Source of the DNA: JACVRU01 sp040902725
Lineage (GTDB): Bacteria > Actinomycetota > Thermoleophilia > Gaiellales > Gaiellaceae
Length of the DNA stretch: 43,584 bases
NCBI GenBank assembly: GCA_040902725.1
Contig: JBBDWU010000013.1
Coordinates: 1-43,584, forward strand
Direction: 5' to 3'
The position numbers and the translations under genes were made by a program. Below the pieces are notes generated by a model. That model was given only the letters and a program-made list of their open reading frames with translations, ran no database searches and was not told the origin of the DNA. This document shows, piece after piece, positions 8,006 to 16,204 of the stretch. How positions within the stretch are numbered: position 1 is the stretch's first letter; every line of letters begins with the position of its first letter.

Positions 8006-8645
8006 CTAGCGGTTCAGGCCGTCGTCGCGCGCGTCCTCAACGAAGGCCTTAATCGAATGGAGAGCCGTAGCCAACGCAAGGAGCGCTGCGACGAGCCCGA
8101 CTAGGTTCTGAGTTGCAGCCGCTGCGGTGAGGCCGAGAATGGTGCTGATGGCAGCAGCCAGCCTTGCAGCCAGTTCCTTTCGCTGTTGTGGCGTAAGTCC
8201 TCGGACGAACGTAGCGAGGTCGTGCCTTGGAACCGCCGCCGCACCGGCTACTTCTGGACCGACTTCCTCAGCGACCCATCTTTCCGCAGCGTCCTCTGCG
8301 TCCGGTAACGACTGGAGGTAGTCACGCCGGAGCTCAGTTCTGTTGAGCGGAAGAATCTGTGAATAGTCGGGAAACGTTTGCTGGAACATGACGCTTCGCA
8401 GCGTTTCCGAGTAGTCGGGAACGACAGAGGAAAGCACCTTGGAGTAATCGGGCACAACGCGGCGGAGCATCACGGAGTAATCCGGTACGACGTTCGCCAT
8501 GACCTTCGAGTAGTCGGGGACTACGGAGGCCATGATCTTCGAGTAATCAGGTACGAGCGACTCGAACAGCTTTTGAATAGTCGGGAAAAATCTTGGAGGC
8601 GTCGAATGCGCCGAACGGTTGGCGCGGCGGTTTCGCGGAGCTCAT
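8006..8645 (-). pseudogene. PDYSK-repeat protein with C-terminal hydrophobic helices, one-base frameshift
   Basis: From ATG 8645 the product begins MSSAKPPRQPFGAFDASKIF and then has seven PDYS motifs. The first six are spaced 11 residues apart (consensus VVPDYSKVL/M plus three variable residues); the seventh follows after 16. The frame breaks at the four-base run 8571-8574 (AAAA on the coding strand): with three A the frame reads FPDYSKLFESLVPDYSKIM, restoring exact 11-residue spacing. After the repeats comes LPLNRTELRRDYLQSLPDAED, a charged segment, then LTPQQRKELAARLAAAISTILGL and NLVGLVAALLALATALHSIKAF, one or two hydrophobic helices, ending at stop 8006. I recognise no family. The frameshift may be decay, sequencing error or slippage. 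Confidence 0.6.
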
Positions 8646-8692
8646 GGGTCTGGTGTTACCCCCAGCGGGATCTGCGGAATCCGAGTGGAGGG

Positions 8693-9162
8693 TTAGGCCC
8701 CATTCCCGGCGTCGGCTCGCCGATTCAACATCGCCCACGGACCCCACAGGTAGAGGTACCACGTGCCTGGCTCATTCGGCATCGCAGGCGCACCCTCAGC
8801 GTCCTCGCGGATCCACCGCATCCGTGCGTCCTTCTGCTCGCCGTCGATCACGAGCTCGACATCGATCTCACAGACGGCAGCGGCCTCGAAGTCCGCGGCG
8901 ACCATTGAGTAGTCGTCGAGCTTCCACGACTCAAACTCCCCACGGACCATCCCTGCTGTCGCATTGGGCGTCCCCTCGCACAGTTGCGGCGAGATGAGCC
9001 CGGCCATCGCACCGTAGTTGCGCGCTCCCACGAGTCTAGGTAGGTCTTCGCTCGCACGCAGACGTCCTCGTGATCGAAGCTCGGATCAGACGCCTCCAGC
9101 CGACTCGGCTGCCAGGCATCAAGAGCCTTCTTGACCCGCTCGTTCCGCGCAATCACCCCCAT
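8693..9162 (-). pseudogene. Hypothetical protein, apparently frameshifted
   Basis: Two overlapping minus-strand frames look like one gene. The first (ATG 9162) reads MGVIARNERVKKALDAWQPS then LEASDPSFDHEDV; the second carries VRASEDLPRLVGARNYGAMA, then GEFESWKLDDYSMVAADFEA and WIREDAEGAPAMPNEPGTWYLYLWGPWAM. The switch is needed around 9045-9070. The second part has a mixed alpha/beta, SnoaL/NTF2-like feel with many aromatic residues near its end, but I cannot name the family. It could instead be a separate gene starting at GTG 9031. Same strand as the PDYSK gene, 47 bp upstream of its start. Confidence 0.45.
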
Positions 9163-9414
9163 CGGCGGGCTTGGCTCGACTGGCTACGCCGACGAACCGG
9201 CGACGAGCTCGACCCGGGCGACGTCGCCCTCACCACCGTTCTGGCGGCGACCCTGCTTCCGGGCAGCGTTGCCGAGCGCCGCCTCGTCGTCGATTCGTTC
9301 GACTGCGACGGCTACCACGGCTTCCTCATCGCGACGTATCGGGACGACGCGCTCCTCTCGGTCGTCCTCGATGACGACGAGGGCCACGTCGTGATGCTCG
9401 ACCCGGAGGCCTGA
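9070..9414 (+). CDS. Hypothetical protein immediately upstream of the integrase
   Basis: 114 residues from GTG 9070; no later in-frame start exists. The C-terminal two thirds look protein-like: RTGDELDPGDVALTTVLAAT, RRLVVDSFDCDGYHGFLIAT, LLSVVLDDDEGHVVMLDPEA. The stop is 3 bases before the integrase start, suggesting coupling. The first 90 bases overlap the antisense gene starting at 9162, so the true 5' end may be lost. No family recognised. Confidence 0.45.
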   Translation: MIEARIRRLQPTRLPGIKSLLDPLVPRNHPHRRAWLDWLRRRTGDELDPGDVALTTVLAATLLPGSVAERRLVVDSFDCDGYHGFLIATYRDDALLSVVLDDDEGHVVMLDPEA

Positions 9415-9417
9415 ACC

Positions 9418-10603
9418 GTGGCCGCCAAGATGAAGAAGACCCGCTATCCCGGCATCTACACGCGCGGGAGCCGCTATGTGATCGTCTGGCGGTACCGCGG
9501 CAAGCAGCACAAGGAGTCCTTCCGCACGCTCGCGGATGCGCGCGAGGCGCAAGGGAAGCGACGCCAAGCCGGGGAGCGTCGCGCCCACAGCAAGGCCAGC
9601 TTCGACGAGTACGGCGCGACTTGGCTGAGCGGCTATTCGGGCCGAACGTCACGCGGTCTGTCGGATTCAACCCGGCGCGACTATCGGCGCTCAATCGAGA
9701 CCTACGCCGTGCCGTTTTTCGTGGGCTATCGGCTGGCCGAGATCGAGCCGCCGGACGTACGCCGCTTCGTTCAATCGCTCGAACGCCGTGGCATCCGCGC
9801 GTCGAGCATCCGCAAGAACGTCGCGCCGCTGAAGGCGCTCTTTGCGACCGCCTACGAGGACGGGCTCATCCCCTCCAATCCGACGCAGGGCGTCCGCATC
9901 GTGGGACCGGGGGACGAAGACCGCGACCGCAAGCCCAAGGCGCTCACGCGGGAGGAGCTCCGCGTCGTGCTCGCGGCGCTGCCTGAACCATGGCGACCGT
10001 TCTTCACGTTCCTGGTGCAGACCGGCCTTCGCATCTCGGAGGCCATCGCGGTCACCTGGGGCGATGTGGATCTCGGCGTCCGACCGCACGTCAAGGTCCG
10101 CCGTCAGATCTACAAGGGCGAGCTCAAGCGGCTGAAGTCGCGCCACAGCGAGCGGGACCTCCCCCTGACCGCCGGGATGGCGCAGACGCTGCGGGAGCGG
10201 CGAGCCCGCCTCTACGAGAGCGACCACGCGCCCGTGTTCGCGACCCGCATCGGCACGCCGCTCAGCCCGCGCAATCTAAGACGCCGCGTCCTCGACCCGG
10301 CCACCAAGGCGGTCGCGCTGGCCCTGGGTTGGCTTCCACACCTTCCGCCACACGTGCGCCTCCCTTCTCTTCGCGGGCGGCAAGGACGTGAAGCAAGTCC
10401 AGGAGTGGCTGGGGCACGCCGATCCAGGTTTCACGCTTCGGACCTACGTCCACCTCATGGACGAGGGACTCGGATCGGCTGACTTTCTGGACGCGGACGT
10501 AGAGGTCTCGACCGCTCCCCGGACGTACGCTCATGGCGGTGCTTCTTGGGCGGGCGATTCGCTAGGCGACGGCTCAGGAATTTTGCCTGAGCCGGGTCGC
10601 TAG
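9418..10603 (+). pseudogene. Tyrosine recombinase (phage-type integrase), one-base frameshift
   Basis: Starts at GTG 9418 (MAAKMKKTRYPGIYTRGSRY). It has an AP2-like arm-binding N-terminus (YVIVWRYRGKQHKESFRTLADA), a SAM-like core-binding domain (about residues 60-150) and a catalytic domain with TGLRISEAIAVTWGDVDL (first catalytic Arg). At 10326-10328 (ggg) the frame is lost; removing one G restores GFHTFRHTCASLLFAGG, KQVQEWLGHADPGFTLRTYVH, i.e. the HxxR, LGH and Tyr nucleophile motifs, ending at 10603. All catalytic residues survive but in two frames, so the enzyme is inactive as read. It should have inserted element 1 into the tRNA-Thr 3' end. Confidence 0.88.
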
Positions 10604-11674
10604 GCGCCCCGCCGAAAGTAGGCCGTGGACCTCAGCGGGCGACGCTGGCAGACGAGCATCGCTTCTCCGCGTAGGGATGCTGAAGTAGCCCCCGCGCAGC
10701 TTGTCGTGGATCAGTGCTCCGCTTACCAGGAAAGGCCTGATCTCCTCCGGCTGTACAGGCACTTCGATTGCCAGGAGACCGAGCCCATCGGCTTCGTGCC
10801 TGATTGTGTGAAGCTCCAGACCGGAGATTGCGGGATAGATCAGACGGTCAAGGTGCTGCCGGTATCTGCTCGGGTTGATTAGGTCGAGCCGCGTCGGCGT
10901 GACCTTCGCGATCCTGTCGCCGTCGCGGTCCTTCTTGGTCGCGAGGCCAATCACCAGTAGCCCGCCAGATTCACTGTTCGCGAGCGCAGCAACGTCCAGC
11001 GCGAGCTCCAGTCGATGAGCTTCATCCGCGAGGTTGTATGGAGCGCGTTTCGCTTCCAGCCACGCGCTCTCGTAGAGCCCGACTAAAGCCTTGACATGTC
11101 CTCCCAAGAGGAGGGCGAGACCAGTAGATGGAGTGATGCTTCCTGTGACGGCCGCGCTGAGCAGAGCCTTGGCATCGAAGGCGACGAATGCAAGGTCGCG
11201 CACCGATCTGTTGTAGTAGGGACTGGCGTAGGTGAGCGACACCATCGTGTTTTCTGAGTACGTGTACGCCTCGAAGAATTCGAGCGTCGAGCGCCTCGCA
11301 GCCAGATACCGAGAAATAAGGTCCTCAAGCGCCGGGTCCGAGTTCTCATCCGCATAGCCGCCAAGCCAGAACTCGATCTTTGTCAGTAGCTTCCCGGACT
11401 CGAAGCTAAAGCTGGTGTCGTGCGAAAAGGCGTACTCGGCATCGAAGTGCTCGGCGCGGTCAGTCGAAACGGCGAAGGTGTTGTGTCCGGCCCGGAGTAG
11501 CGCATCTCGCAGGTGCGTCAATGACCCTTGGCCGACTGCTTCGAGCGAACCCAAGGGCTCCCCAAGCTGATCCCACCCAAACGAGTTGGTTCCGCCAACG
11601 ACAATCTCGCCCTCGTACTCGTCGTACGTGACCTTTTCCAGCTTCGGGGGGTTCTTGCGGCGCGGCTTGGCCAT
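10574..11674 (-). CDS. AlbA_2/Schlafen-type putative nucleic-acid-binding protein
   Basis: 366 residues. The N-terminal ~195 residues are of no family I know. From about residue 200 the AlbA_2 (Schlafen-group) pattern appears: ESAWLEAKRAPYNL, then LELALDVAALANSESGGLLVIGLATKK, the E-x-K and ALAN-x-GG-xx-xIG signature, followed by HTIRHEADGLGLLAIEVPVQ and GGYFSIPTRRSDARLPASPAE. AlbA_2 proteins often act as regulators or in antiviral systems. It overlaps the 3' end of the integrase by 30 bp convergently and is divergent from the HEPN-motif gene (95-bp spacer). ATG 11674 start is clear. Role in defence is inference. Confidence 0.72.
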   Translation of the reverse strand: MAKPRRKNPPKLEKVTYDEYEGEIVVGGTNSFGWDQLGEPLGSLEAVGQGSLTHLRDALLRAGHNTFAVSTDRAEHFDAEYAFSHDTSFSFESGKLLTKIEFWLGGYADENSDPALEDLISRYLAARRSTLEFFEAYTYSENTMVSLTYASPYYNRSVRDLAFVAFDAKALLSAAVTGSITPSTGLALLLGGHVKALVGLYESAWLEAKRAPYNLADEAHRLELALDVAALANSESGGLLVIGLATKKDRDGDRIAKVTPTRLDLINPSRYRQHLDRLIYPAISGLELHTIRHEADGLGLLAIEVPVQPEEIRPFLVSGALIHDKLRGGYFSIPTRRSDARLPASPAEVHGLLSAGRLATRLRQNS

Positions 11675-11768
11675 ACCGTGGAATCATGCCCTCAGCGCAG
11701 TCATGTGGGCACGGGCTCGCCGCGTGGGCCGAGCGGCACGGTGGCGGCGGTTCTCGCACAATTGCGTC

Positions 11769-12593
11769 ATGCCCAAGAAGAGCCGCCGAGAGAAAAAGAA
11801 AGCGAAGCGAAAGCGCCGCTCCGGGGGTGCTGGGGAGCGACCGCCTAATCGTGAGCCGGTAGACGAGCGACGCGGCGTCGTCGTTGAGGCGACCGCGATG
11901 GGTGGCGTCCCATTCGACGAGCCACACATCATCACGGTCATCGAACCTATCCGGCTCGCGTCCGGTGACGATCTCTACTTCCAATCGCCGTTCGTCGCTC
12001 CGTTCTATCTACTTAAGGCGAAGGAGCTGCGAGACAGGGCGGAACCGCGACGCGTCAGGGTGCTTGCGAATACGACTCGCACGGACGACGGCACGCTTCG
12101 CCCGAATCACCCGAGCACGGCATTCGACGTGTTGGAGGACCTCGCGCTGGCTGTGATTCTGGCTGTGGCGGCTATCGAGGCACATGCAAACGACATGATC
12201 GGTCGTCTTCCCGAGGATGCGATGGTCGAGATTCCGACGCGCGTCGCCGGAACGACGGTCCCTCTGATGCGCAACAAGGCAGGTATGGATTGGCTGCCGC
12301 TGAGTGACAAGTTGTCCCGGGCTTGCCCGCTGCTTCACGGCAGTGAGTCCATTAAGGGCACGGTTGCCTGGCAGAAGTACAAAGGCCTCTCACGCATCCG
12401 AAATAAGCTGCTCCATCAGCGTCGCGAGGCAGTCAACGACCCGCTGAAGCCGAGCGCGTTCGGGCGGCTCCTGCTCGGCGAGGGCTCATCGGCCCCGGAG
12501 GACGCTGCGAAGGTCATCGAAGCGTTGGAGCTGGATTGGCTGCCTGATCAGGTGCGAGCCGAGCTCGGGCTCCCGGCCAAGACCACCTCTTAG
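11769..12593 (+). CDS. HEPN-motif protein, putative RNase-type effector
   Basis: 274 residues from ATG 11769; the longer frame upstream is antisense noise. The N-terminal 20 residues are extremely basic (KKSRREKKKAKRKRRS). The body has a helical region DVLEDLALAVILAVAAIEAHANDMI (about 120-145) and, at 211-216, RNKLLH, the R-N-x3-H form of the HEPN catalytic motif, preceded by KYKGLSRI. Helix with AIEAxxND plus a later RNxxxH is the usual arrangement in stand-alone HEPN proteins, many of which are RNases in toxin-antitoxin or phage-defence loci. Divergent from the AlbA_2 gene. RNase activity is inferred from the motif only. Confidence 0.65.
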   Translation: MPKKSRREKKKAKRKRRSGGAGERPPNREPVDERRGVVVEATAMGGVPFDEPHIITVIEPIRLASGDDLYFQSPFVAPFYLLKAKELRDRAEPRRVRVLANTTRTDDGTLRPNHPSTAFDVLEDLALAVILAVAAIEAHANDMIGRLPEDAMVEIPTRVAGTTVPLMRNKAGMDWLPLSDKLSRACPLLHGSESIKGTVAWQKYKGLSRIRNKLLHQRREAVNDPLKPSAFGRLLLGEGSSAPEDAAKVIEALELDWLPDQVRAELGLPAKTTS

Positions 12594-12606
12594 CAGCACT
12601 GCCCTG

Positions 12607-12626
12607 GTGGAAACAGAGTGGGAACT
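12607..12626 (+). repeat. Candidate integrase arm-type site, right end of element 1
   Basis: GTGGAAACAGAGTGGGAACT, 108 bp inside the right core repeat; 17/20 identity to 7941-7960 in direct orientation. Two further short related words lie between here and the core (GCACAAACGC at 12645, CCACAAACGC at 12715). Confidence 0.5.
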
Positions 12627-12734
12627 CAACACCCCGCAACGGGCACAAACGCGGAAGCGTTTACAGGCGGCCAAAGCCGATGGTTGCAGGGGTTCCGGCT
12701 AACGGCCGCAAACAGCCACAAACGCCGGGACTTG

Positions 12735-12777
12735 CTCGTAATGAAGGGGTCCCCGGTTCGAGTCCGGGCGTCGGCTT
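12735..12777 (+). repeat. Attachment-site core copy 2 (junction of elements 1 and 2)
   Basis: Identical to 7826-7868 over 43 bases; lacks the 5' half of a tRNA, so it is not a gene. It ends element 1 and begins element 2. Confidence 0.9.
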
Positions 12778-13272
12778 AAGGAAAACCCTGCAAATAGAGC
12801 ATGAGTGTTGTCGCTTGAGGCGACGATTTGGTGGCCCCGCGGGTACGTCAGCTTGTGAGCCTCGGTTTCGAGTCTGGCCGTCGGCCGTGCAACGGTTGCG
12901 GTAACCGTGCGCATTGCGGCCGTATCGCCTTGTCGGTTGCAGGCGACGCGACGAAATGTGGGTTGGCCGGCAGGGGATTAAAAGTCCGGCGGGAACCGCT
13001 GCGGCAAACCGTGGCGAGCTGAAAGCAGCTGCAAGAAAGGCGATTCGCTGATGAGGCGAACTGCAACAAGATGAAGCCGGCGGAGACGAGCTCGTACCCT
13101 CACTCGTACTCTCGCCGGTCGTCTCAGCCCCAACAGAGCCCGCTCACCCGCCCAGACACCTTGCGGCGAGCGTGGCCGGCGCGGTGGAAGTGGCAAGGGT
13201 GGTCACCCCCCGCGCTGCGGTGAGCCTCTCGCCCGTCTGAGTCCCCCTGGGCGCGCGCGGCCAGCGCAGCGT
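12778..13272. other. Gene-free left end of element 2
   Basis: 495 bases with no credible coding region on either strand. It contains the CGGGTACGTCAGCT repeat (12840-12853) and, 9 bases on, a degenerate tRNA-3'-end-like stretch at 12863-12886 (GGTTTCGAGTCTGGCCGTCG) resembling the att core with one insertion and three substitutions. The remainder (12890-13272) is GC-rich with no terminator or promoter I would defend. Confidence 0.5.
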
Positions 13273-13809
13273 TCACCCGGCCACAGCGCTCAGCTCCTGT
13301 TCGACCGACGGCGCGAAGATCGGCTGGGCTGGGGTGCCCTCGCCGATGATCGCGATCAGCCTGGCCGTCCCCTCGCCGACGTTGCGGATTCCGTGCCACA
13401 CACCCGGGGGGAAGACGGCCGCGTCCAGCGGCTCGAGGACGGCGCTGTGCTCGCCGCTCTCGCCCCAGTAGACCTCGAGGCGACCTGCGAGCGCGAAGAA
13501 CGTCTCCTCGGTCGTGTGGGTGTGCAGCGACGGCCCCTTGCCCGGCTCACACTCGAGCACGGCGATCGCGTAGTTCTGCCCGTCGACCGCAGCGGGATGC
13601 TTGCCGCCCACGCTGAAATACTCGCCGCTGCCGACGTACGGGTAGTTGACGCGCTCGTACTTCTCGATGTCGCACGCTTTGGAGATCTGCGCGTTCGGCT
13701 TTAGTTGCGAGCCTCGAATGATCTGGCGGTGGACGAGCTGGTCAAGCTGCTCGCGCCGTGCGGCCTCCATGGTCCTGATCTCGTCTGCACTCAGCTCTCC
13801 GATTGCCAA
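13273..13809 (-). CDS. Cupin-domain protein
   Basis: 178 residues. The central part is a single cupin barrel: GKGPSLHTHTTEETFFALAG (motif 1 with two His and Glu as metal ligands) and LEPLDAAVFPPGVWHGIRNV (motif 2 with His), then ARLIAIIGEGTPAQPIF. The N-terminal ~70 residues (MAIGELSADEIRTMEAARRE) are helical. Cupins of this size are often dioxygenases, isomerases or sensors. It is the last gene of the importer operon, 6 bases after the aminotransferase. Metal-binding residues are intact; the reaction is unknown. Confidence 0.85.
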   Translation of the reverse strand: MAIGELSADEIRTMEAARREQLDQLVHRQIIRGSQLKPNAQISKACDIEKYERVNYPYVGSGEYFSVGGKHPAAVDGQNYAIAVLECEPGKGPSLHTHTTEETFFALAGRLEVYWGESGEHSAVLEPLDAAVFPPGVWHGIRNVGEGTARLIAIIGEGTPAQPIFAPSVEQELSAVAG

Positions 13810-13815
13810 TGTGGT

Positions 13816-15225
13816 CTACCTCCTGATGTTCTTGCGCACGCCGTCAGGCGACACGCGTAGCTCCATGTACTCGACCTGCTCCGCAAGCACGTCTCCTGCC
13901 GTCTCGATCACCCGCTCGGCGTCGGCGGCCGAGTGCGCCGTACTGACGAGCGCTCCGCTCCCCGGCGTCCAATAGACCCCCCCGCAGATCATCCCGAGGC
14001 AGAACTCGCGCTGGAAGGCTCGGTCTGACCCGAGAATCGTTCGGCGGTCGCGGATCGGCCCTTCAACGCCGAAGTAGATCTGGAAGTGGCTTCCGACGCT
14101 GCTCGCGCTCGCGGCGATCCCCAGCCGCTCGCAGACGTCGGCCAATCCAAGCCGGATTGCCTCCGCTTTGCGCTCGAGTTCGGCGTACGGGTCACTGCGC
14201 TCGAGCTCCGTCAACGTCGCCAGGCCCGCGGCGAGCGCTAGCGGGTGGCCCGAGAACGTGCCCGACTGAAAGATGCTCCGCGGTTGATCCGGCGCGGGCT
14301 CGCCGACCCCGAGCGTCGCGTCCATCACATCCGCCCGGCCGCCGAACGCGGCCAGAGGAAGGCCGCCGCCGATGACCTTGCCCAGGGCGACGAGATCTGG
14401 ACGCACGCCGAAGCGCGCGCTGCCACCGCCAAGGCCGAGCCTGAAGCACGTGAACACCTCGTCGAAGATCAGCAGGACGCCGTGCTTGGTCGTGACATCG
14501 CGCAGCCGCGAGATCAGCTCCGGATCCGGAGCCAGCGTGGGCATGCTGTTGAGGGGCGCGGGCTCGAGAATCACCGCCGCTAGGTCGTGGGCGTTGGCGA
14601 CGATCCGCTCGATCGTGGCCTCGCAGTCGTCCGGCGAGAGCAACAGCAGCTCGCTCGCGGGGTTCCGTCCCAATCCGGCCGACTCGTGGGCGGGCAGCGG
14701 ATCCGCCTTGGTACCGGCGACGTTCGCGGTACTCGCGAGCAGCGCGTCGTGCGCGTGCCCATGGAAATGGCCCTCGAACTTGGCCACGCGTGACCGGCCT
14801 GTATACGCCCGTGCGACGCGCACCGCCATGTTGGTCGCCTCGGAGCCGGTCGTCGCGTAGCGGAGCCGCTCAACGTGCGGCATGTGCTTGGTGACACGCT
14901 CGGCGAGCTCGGCCTCCAACTCAGTGGCGAGTCCGAGCGCCAGGCCGCGCTGCAGTTGCCGCGTCACCGCCTCCTGCACGGCCGGGTGGGCGTGGCCGAG
15001 GATCAGGCACCCGCTCGCCAGGTGGAGGTCCAGGTACTCGTTGCCGTCGACATCCTCGATCCGGCTGCCGCTGCCGCTTCGCACGTAGAGCGGATGTGGG
15101 CTCAGGTATTTGCCGCGCGCGCCCACGCCTTGGGGCAGGGTCGCGCGGGCCCGCTCGAAGTGGGCGCGCGAGGCCGGTGTCCGCGCCGCGTACGCGGCCT
15201 CGTTTCGCGTTCCGTTACTTGCCAT
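13816..15225 (-). CDS. Class-III PLP-dependent aminotransferase (glutamate-1-semialdehyde aminomutase-like)
   Basis: 469 residues from ATG 15225 (MASNGTRNEAAYAARTPASR), overlapping the permease upstream by 11 bp. Class-III features: IEDVDGNEYLDLHLASGCLILGHAHP, RYATTGSEATNMAVRVARAYTGR (GSEA phosphate-binding), FHGHAHDALL, LLIFDEVFTCFRLG (D-E-V cofactor Asp), and ALGKVIGGGLPLAAFGGR with the Schiff-base Lys. It resembles HemL-like enzymes but the operon context (importer, RidA, LLM oxidoreductase) argues for a catabolic transaminase or aminomutase rather than haem synthesis. Substrate unknown. Confidence 0.88.
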   Translation of the reverse strand: MASNGTRNEAAYAARTPASRAHFERARATLPQGVGARGKYLSPHPLYVRSGSGSRIEDVDGNEYLDLHLASGCLILGHAHPAVQEAVTRQLQRGLALGLATELEAELAERVTKHMPHVERLRYATTGSEATNMAVRVARAYTGRSRVAKFEGHFHGHAHDALLASTANVAGTKADPLPAHESAGLGRNPASELLLLSPDDCEATIERIVANAHDLAAVILEPAPLNSMPTLAPDPELISRLRDVTTKHGVLLIFDEVFTCFRLGLGGGSARFGVRPDLVALGKVIGGGLPLAAFGGRADVMDATLGVGEPAPDQPRSIFQSGTFSGHPLALAAGLATLTELERSDPYAELERKAEAIRLGLADVCERLGIAASASSVGSHFQIYFGVEGPIRDRRTILGSDRAFQREFCLGMICGGVYWTPGSGALVSTAHSAADAERVIETAGDVLAEQVEYMELRVSPDGVRKNIRR

Positions 15226-16204
15226 CACCCGCGACAGCCGTCTTTCCGCCCCACCGGGCGGGACGCCACCCGGCGCGGCGCCGGCTCGCCTCGTAGGCGG
15301 CTTCCGGCAGGTCCTGACCCTCCTCGGCCGGGCCGCGCGCCGAGCTCCGCAGCATGATCGCCGCCAGCACGACAACGTACGGCAGGAGCTGGAGCCAGCC
15401 GCTCAGATCGTCGGACAGCACGCGGAACTGCAGCGCGTACGCGGCGGCGAAGATCATCGTCGCGGCGAGTGCCTGCAGTGGCCTCCAGGCGCCGAACATC
15501 ACGCAGGCGAGGCCGATGAACCCCTGGCCGCCGATCATCGTCGCGGGCTGCCCGAACGTCCCGGCGACCCCGACTCCGAGAAACGCCCCGCCGCAGCCGA
15601 CGATGGCGCCGCTGACAGCCAGCACGAGGAAACGCAGCGGGATCAGGCGGATTCCGAGTGCCATCGCCGCGCGCATCGACTCGCCGGCGGCGCGCACCGT
15701 CAGGCCCGTCAGCGACCGCAGCGACAGATGCAGCGCGATCGCAATCGCGATCATGGCGTAGACGAGTGGCTGCTGATGCAGCACGAGGCCAACGAGCGCA
15801 CCGCCGAACTCCGGCCACGGCGCTTCGAGTTGTTTGCCGCCCGTCGTCGCGCCGGTCTCACTGAACCATTCTGCGAGGAGGAACCCCGTCACTCCGATCG
15901 CGCCGATGTGCACGACGAGGCCGCCGACCACGTCACCCATGCGCGCCCGCATCGTCAGAAGCCCAAGAATCTGGCTGATCAGAACGCCGCTGGCTACGCC
16001 GATCAGAAACCCAAGCCAGATCGAGTCGGTCCAGACCGTCCCGGCGATGCCGAAGAACGCCGACCCGAGCATGATGCCCTCGACGCCGATCAGCAGAACG
16101 CCGGCACGCGAGCACAGTAGGCACCCGAGCGCCGCGAAGCCAATCGGCGTCGCGATGCGCAGCACGGCGTTCCAGTACTCGACTGTGATGAACGGGTTAT
16201 CCAT
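15215..16204 (-). CDS. BMP-family ABC importer permease 2 (YufQ/NupQ-like)
   Basis: 329 residues, about 8-9 hydrophobic helices. Typical of the second permease of nucleoside/BMP-type importers: ATPIGFAALGCLLCSRAGVLLIGVEGIMLG near the N-terminus, GDVVGGLVVHIGAIGVTGFL, and GGAFLGVGVAGTFGQPATMIGGQGFIGLACVMFGAWRPL near the C-terminus. It overlaps the preceding permease by 8 bp. With the ATPase and lipoprotein it makes a complete importer. BMP-type systems are known to carry nucleosides and related molecules. Confidence 0.9.
   Translation of the reverse strand: MDNPFITVEYWNAVLRIATPIGFAALGCLLCSRAGVLLIGVEGIMLGSAFFGIAGTVWTDSIWLGFLIGVASGVLISQILGLLTMRARMGDVVGGLVVHIGAIGVTGFLLAEWFSETGATTGGKQLEAPWPEFGGALVGLVLHQQPLVYAMIAIAIALHLSLRSLTGLTVRAAGESMRAAMALGIRLIPLRFLVLAVSGAIVGCGGAFLGVGVAGTFGQPATMIGGQGFIGLACVMFGAWRPLQALAATMIFAAAYALQFRVLSDDLSGWLQLLPYVVVLAAIMLRSSARGPAEEGQDLPEAAYEASRRRAGWRPARWGGKTAVAGDGK

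Larger units (their letters stand above)
7826..12777 (+). mobile_element. Integrative element 1 in tRNA-Thr (decaying, ~4.9 kb)
   Basis: Bounded by perfect 43-bp direct repeats of the tRNA-Thr 3' end. Contains a tyrosine-recombinase gene, imperfect 20-bp repeats near both ends (7941-7960, 12607-12626) that could be arm-type integrase sites, and cargo: PDYSK-repeat protein, a second frameshifted gene, AlbA_2/Schlafen-like protein and HEPN-motif protein. The integrase and two other genes carry frameshifts, so the element is probably immobile unless these are sequencing errors. No conjugation, capsid or replication genes are visible. Confidence 0.82.

Noticed and set aside
8400..8600. VPDYS repeats as an epitope-tag artefact (HA tag ends VPDYA)
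   Set aside because: The motif is VPDYS, codon use varies between copies and spacing is natural; no vector sequence is nearby.
8400..8600. CRISPR array suspected from regular short repeats
   Set aside because: Repeats are 33-bp coding units that differ in sequence and have no unique spacers; no cas genes exist in the window.
12735..12777. Second and third tRNA-Thr genes at 12735 and 25136
   Set aside because: Only the 3' half is present; no acceptor 5' strand or D-arm precedes it, so these are att repeats.
12680..13069. Several 64-74 codon frames between element 1 and the cupin gene
   Set aside because: They overlap the att core or each other, lack ribosome-binding sites and have no protein-like features.
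13816..15225. Annotating the aminotransferase as hemL
   Set aside because: Class-III fold is clear but the importer-operon location and many substitutions around family motifs do not support a haem role.
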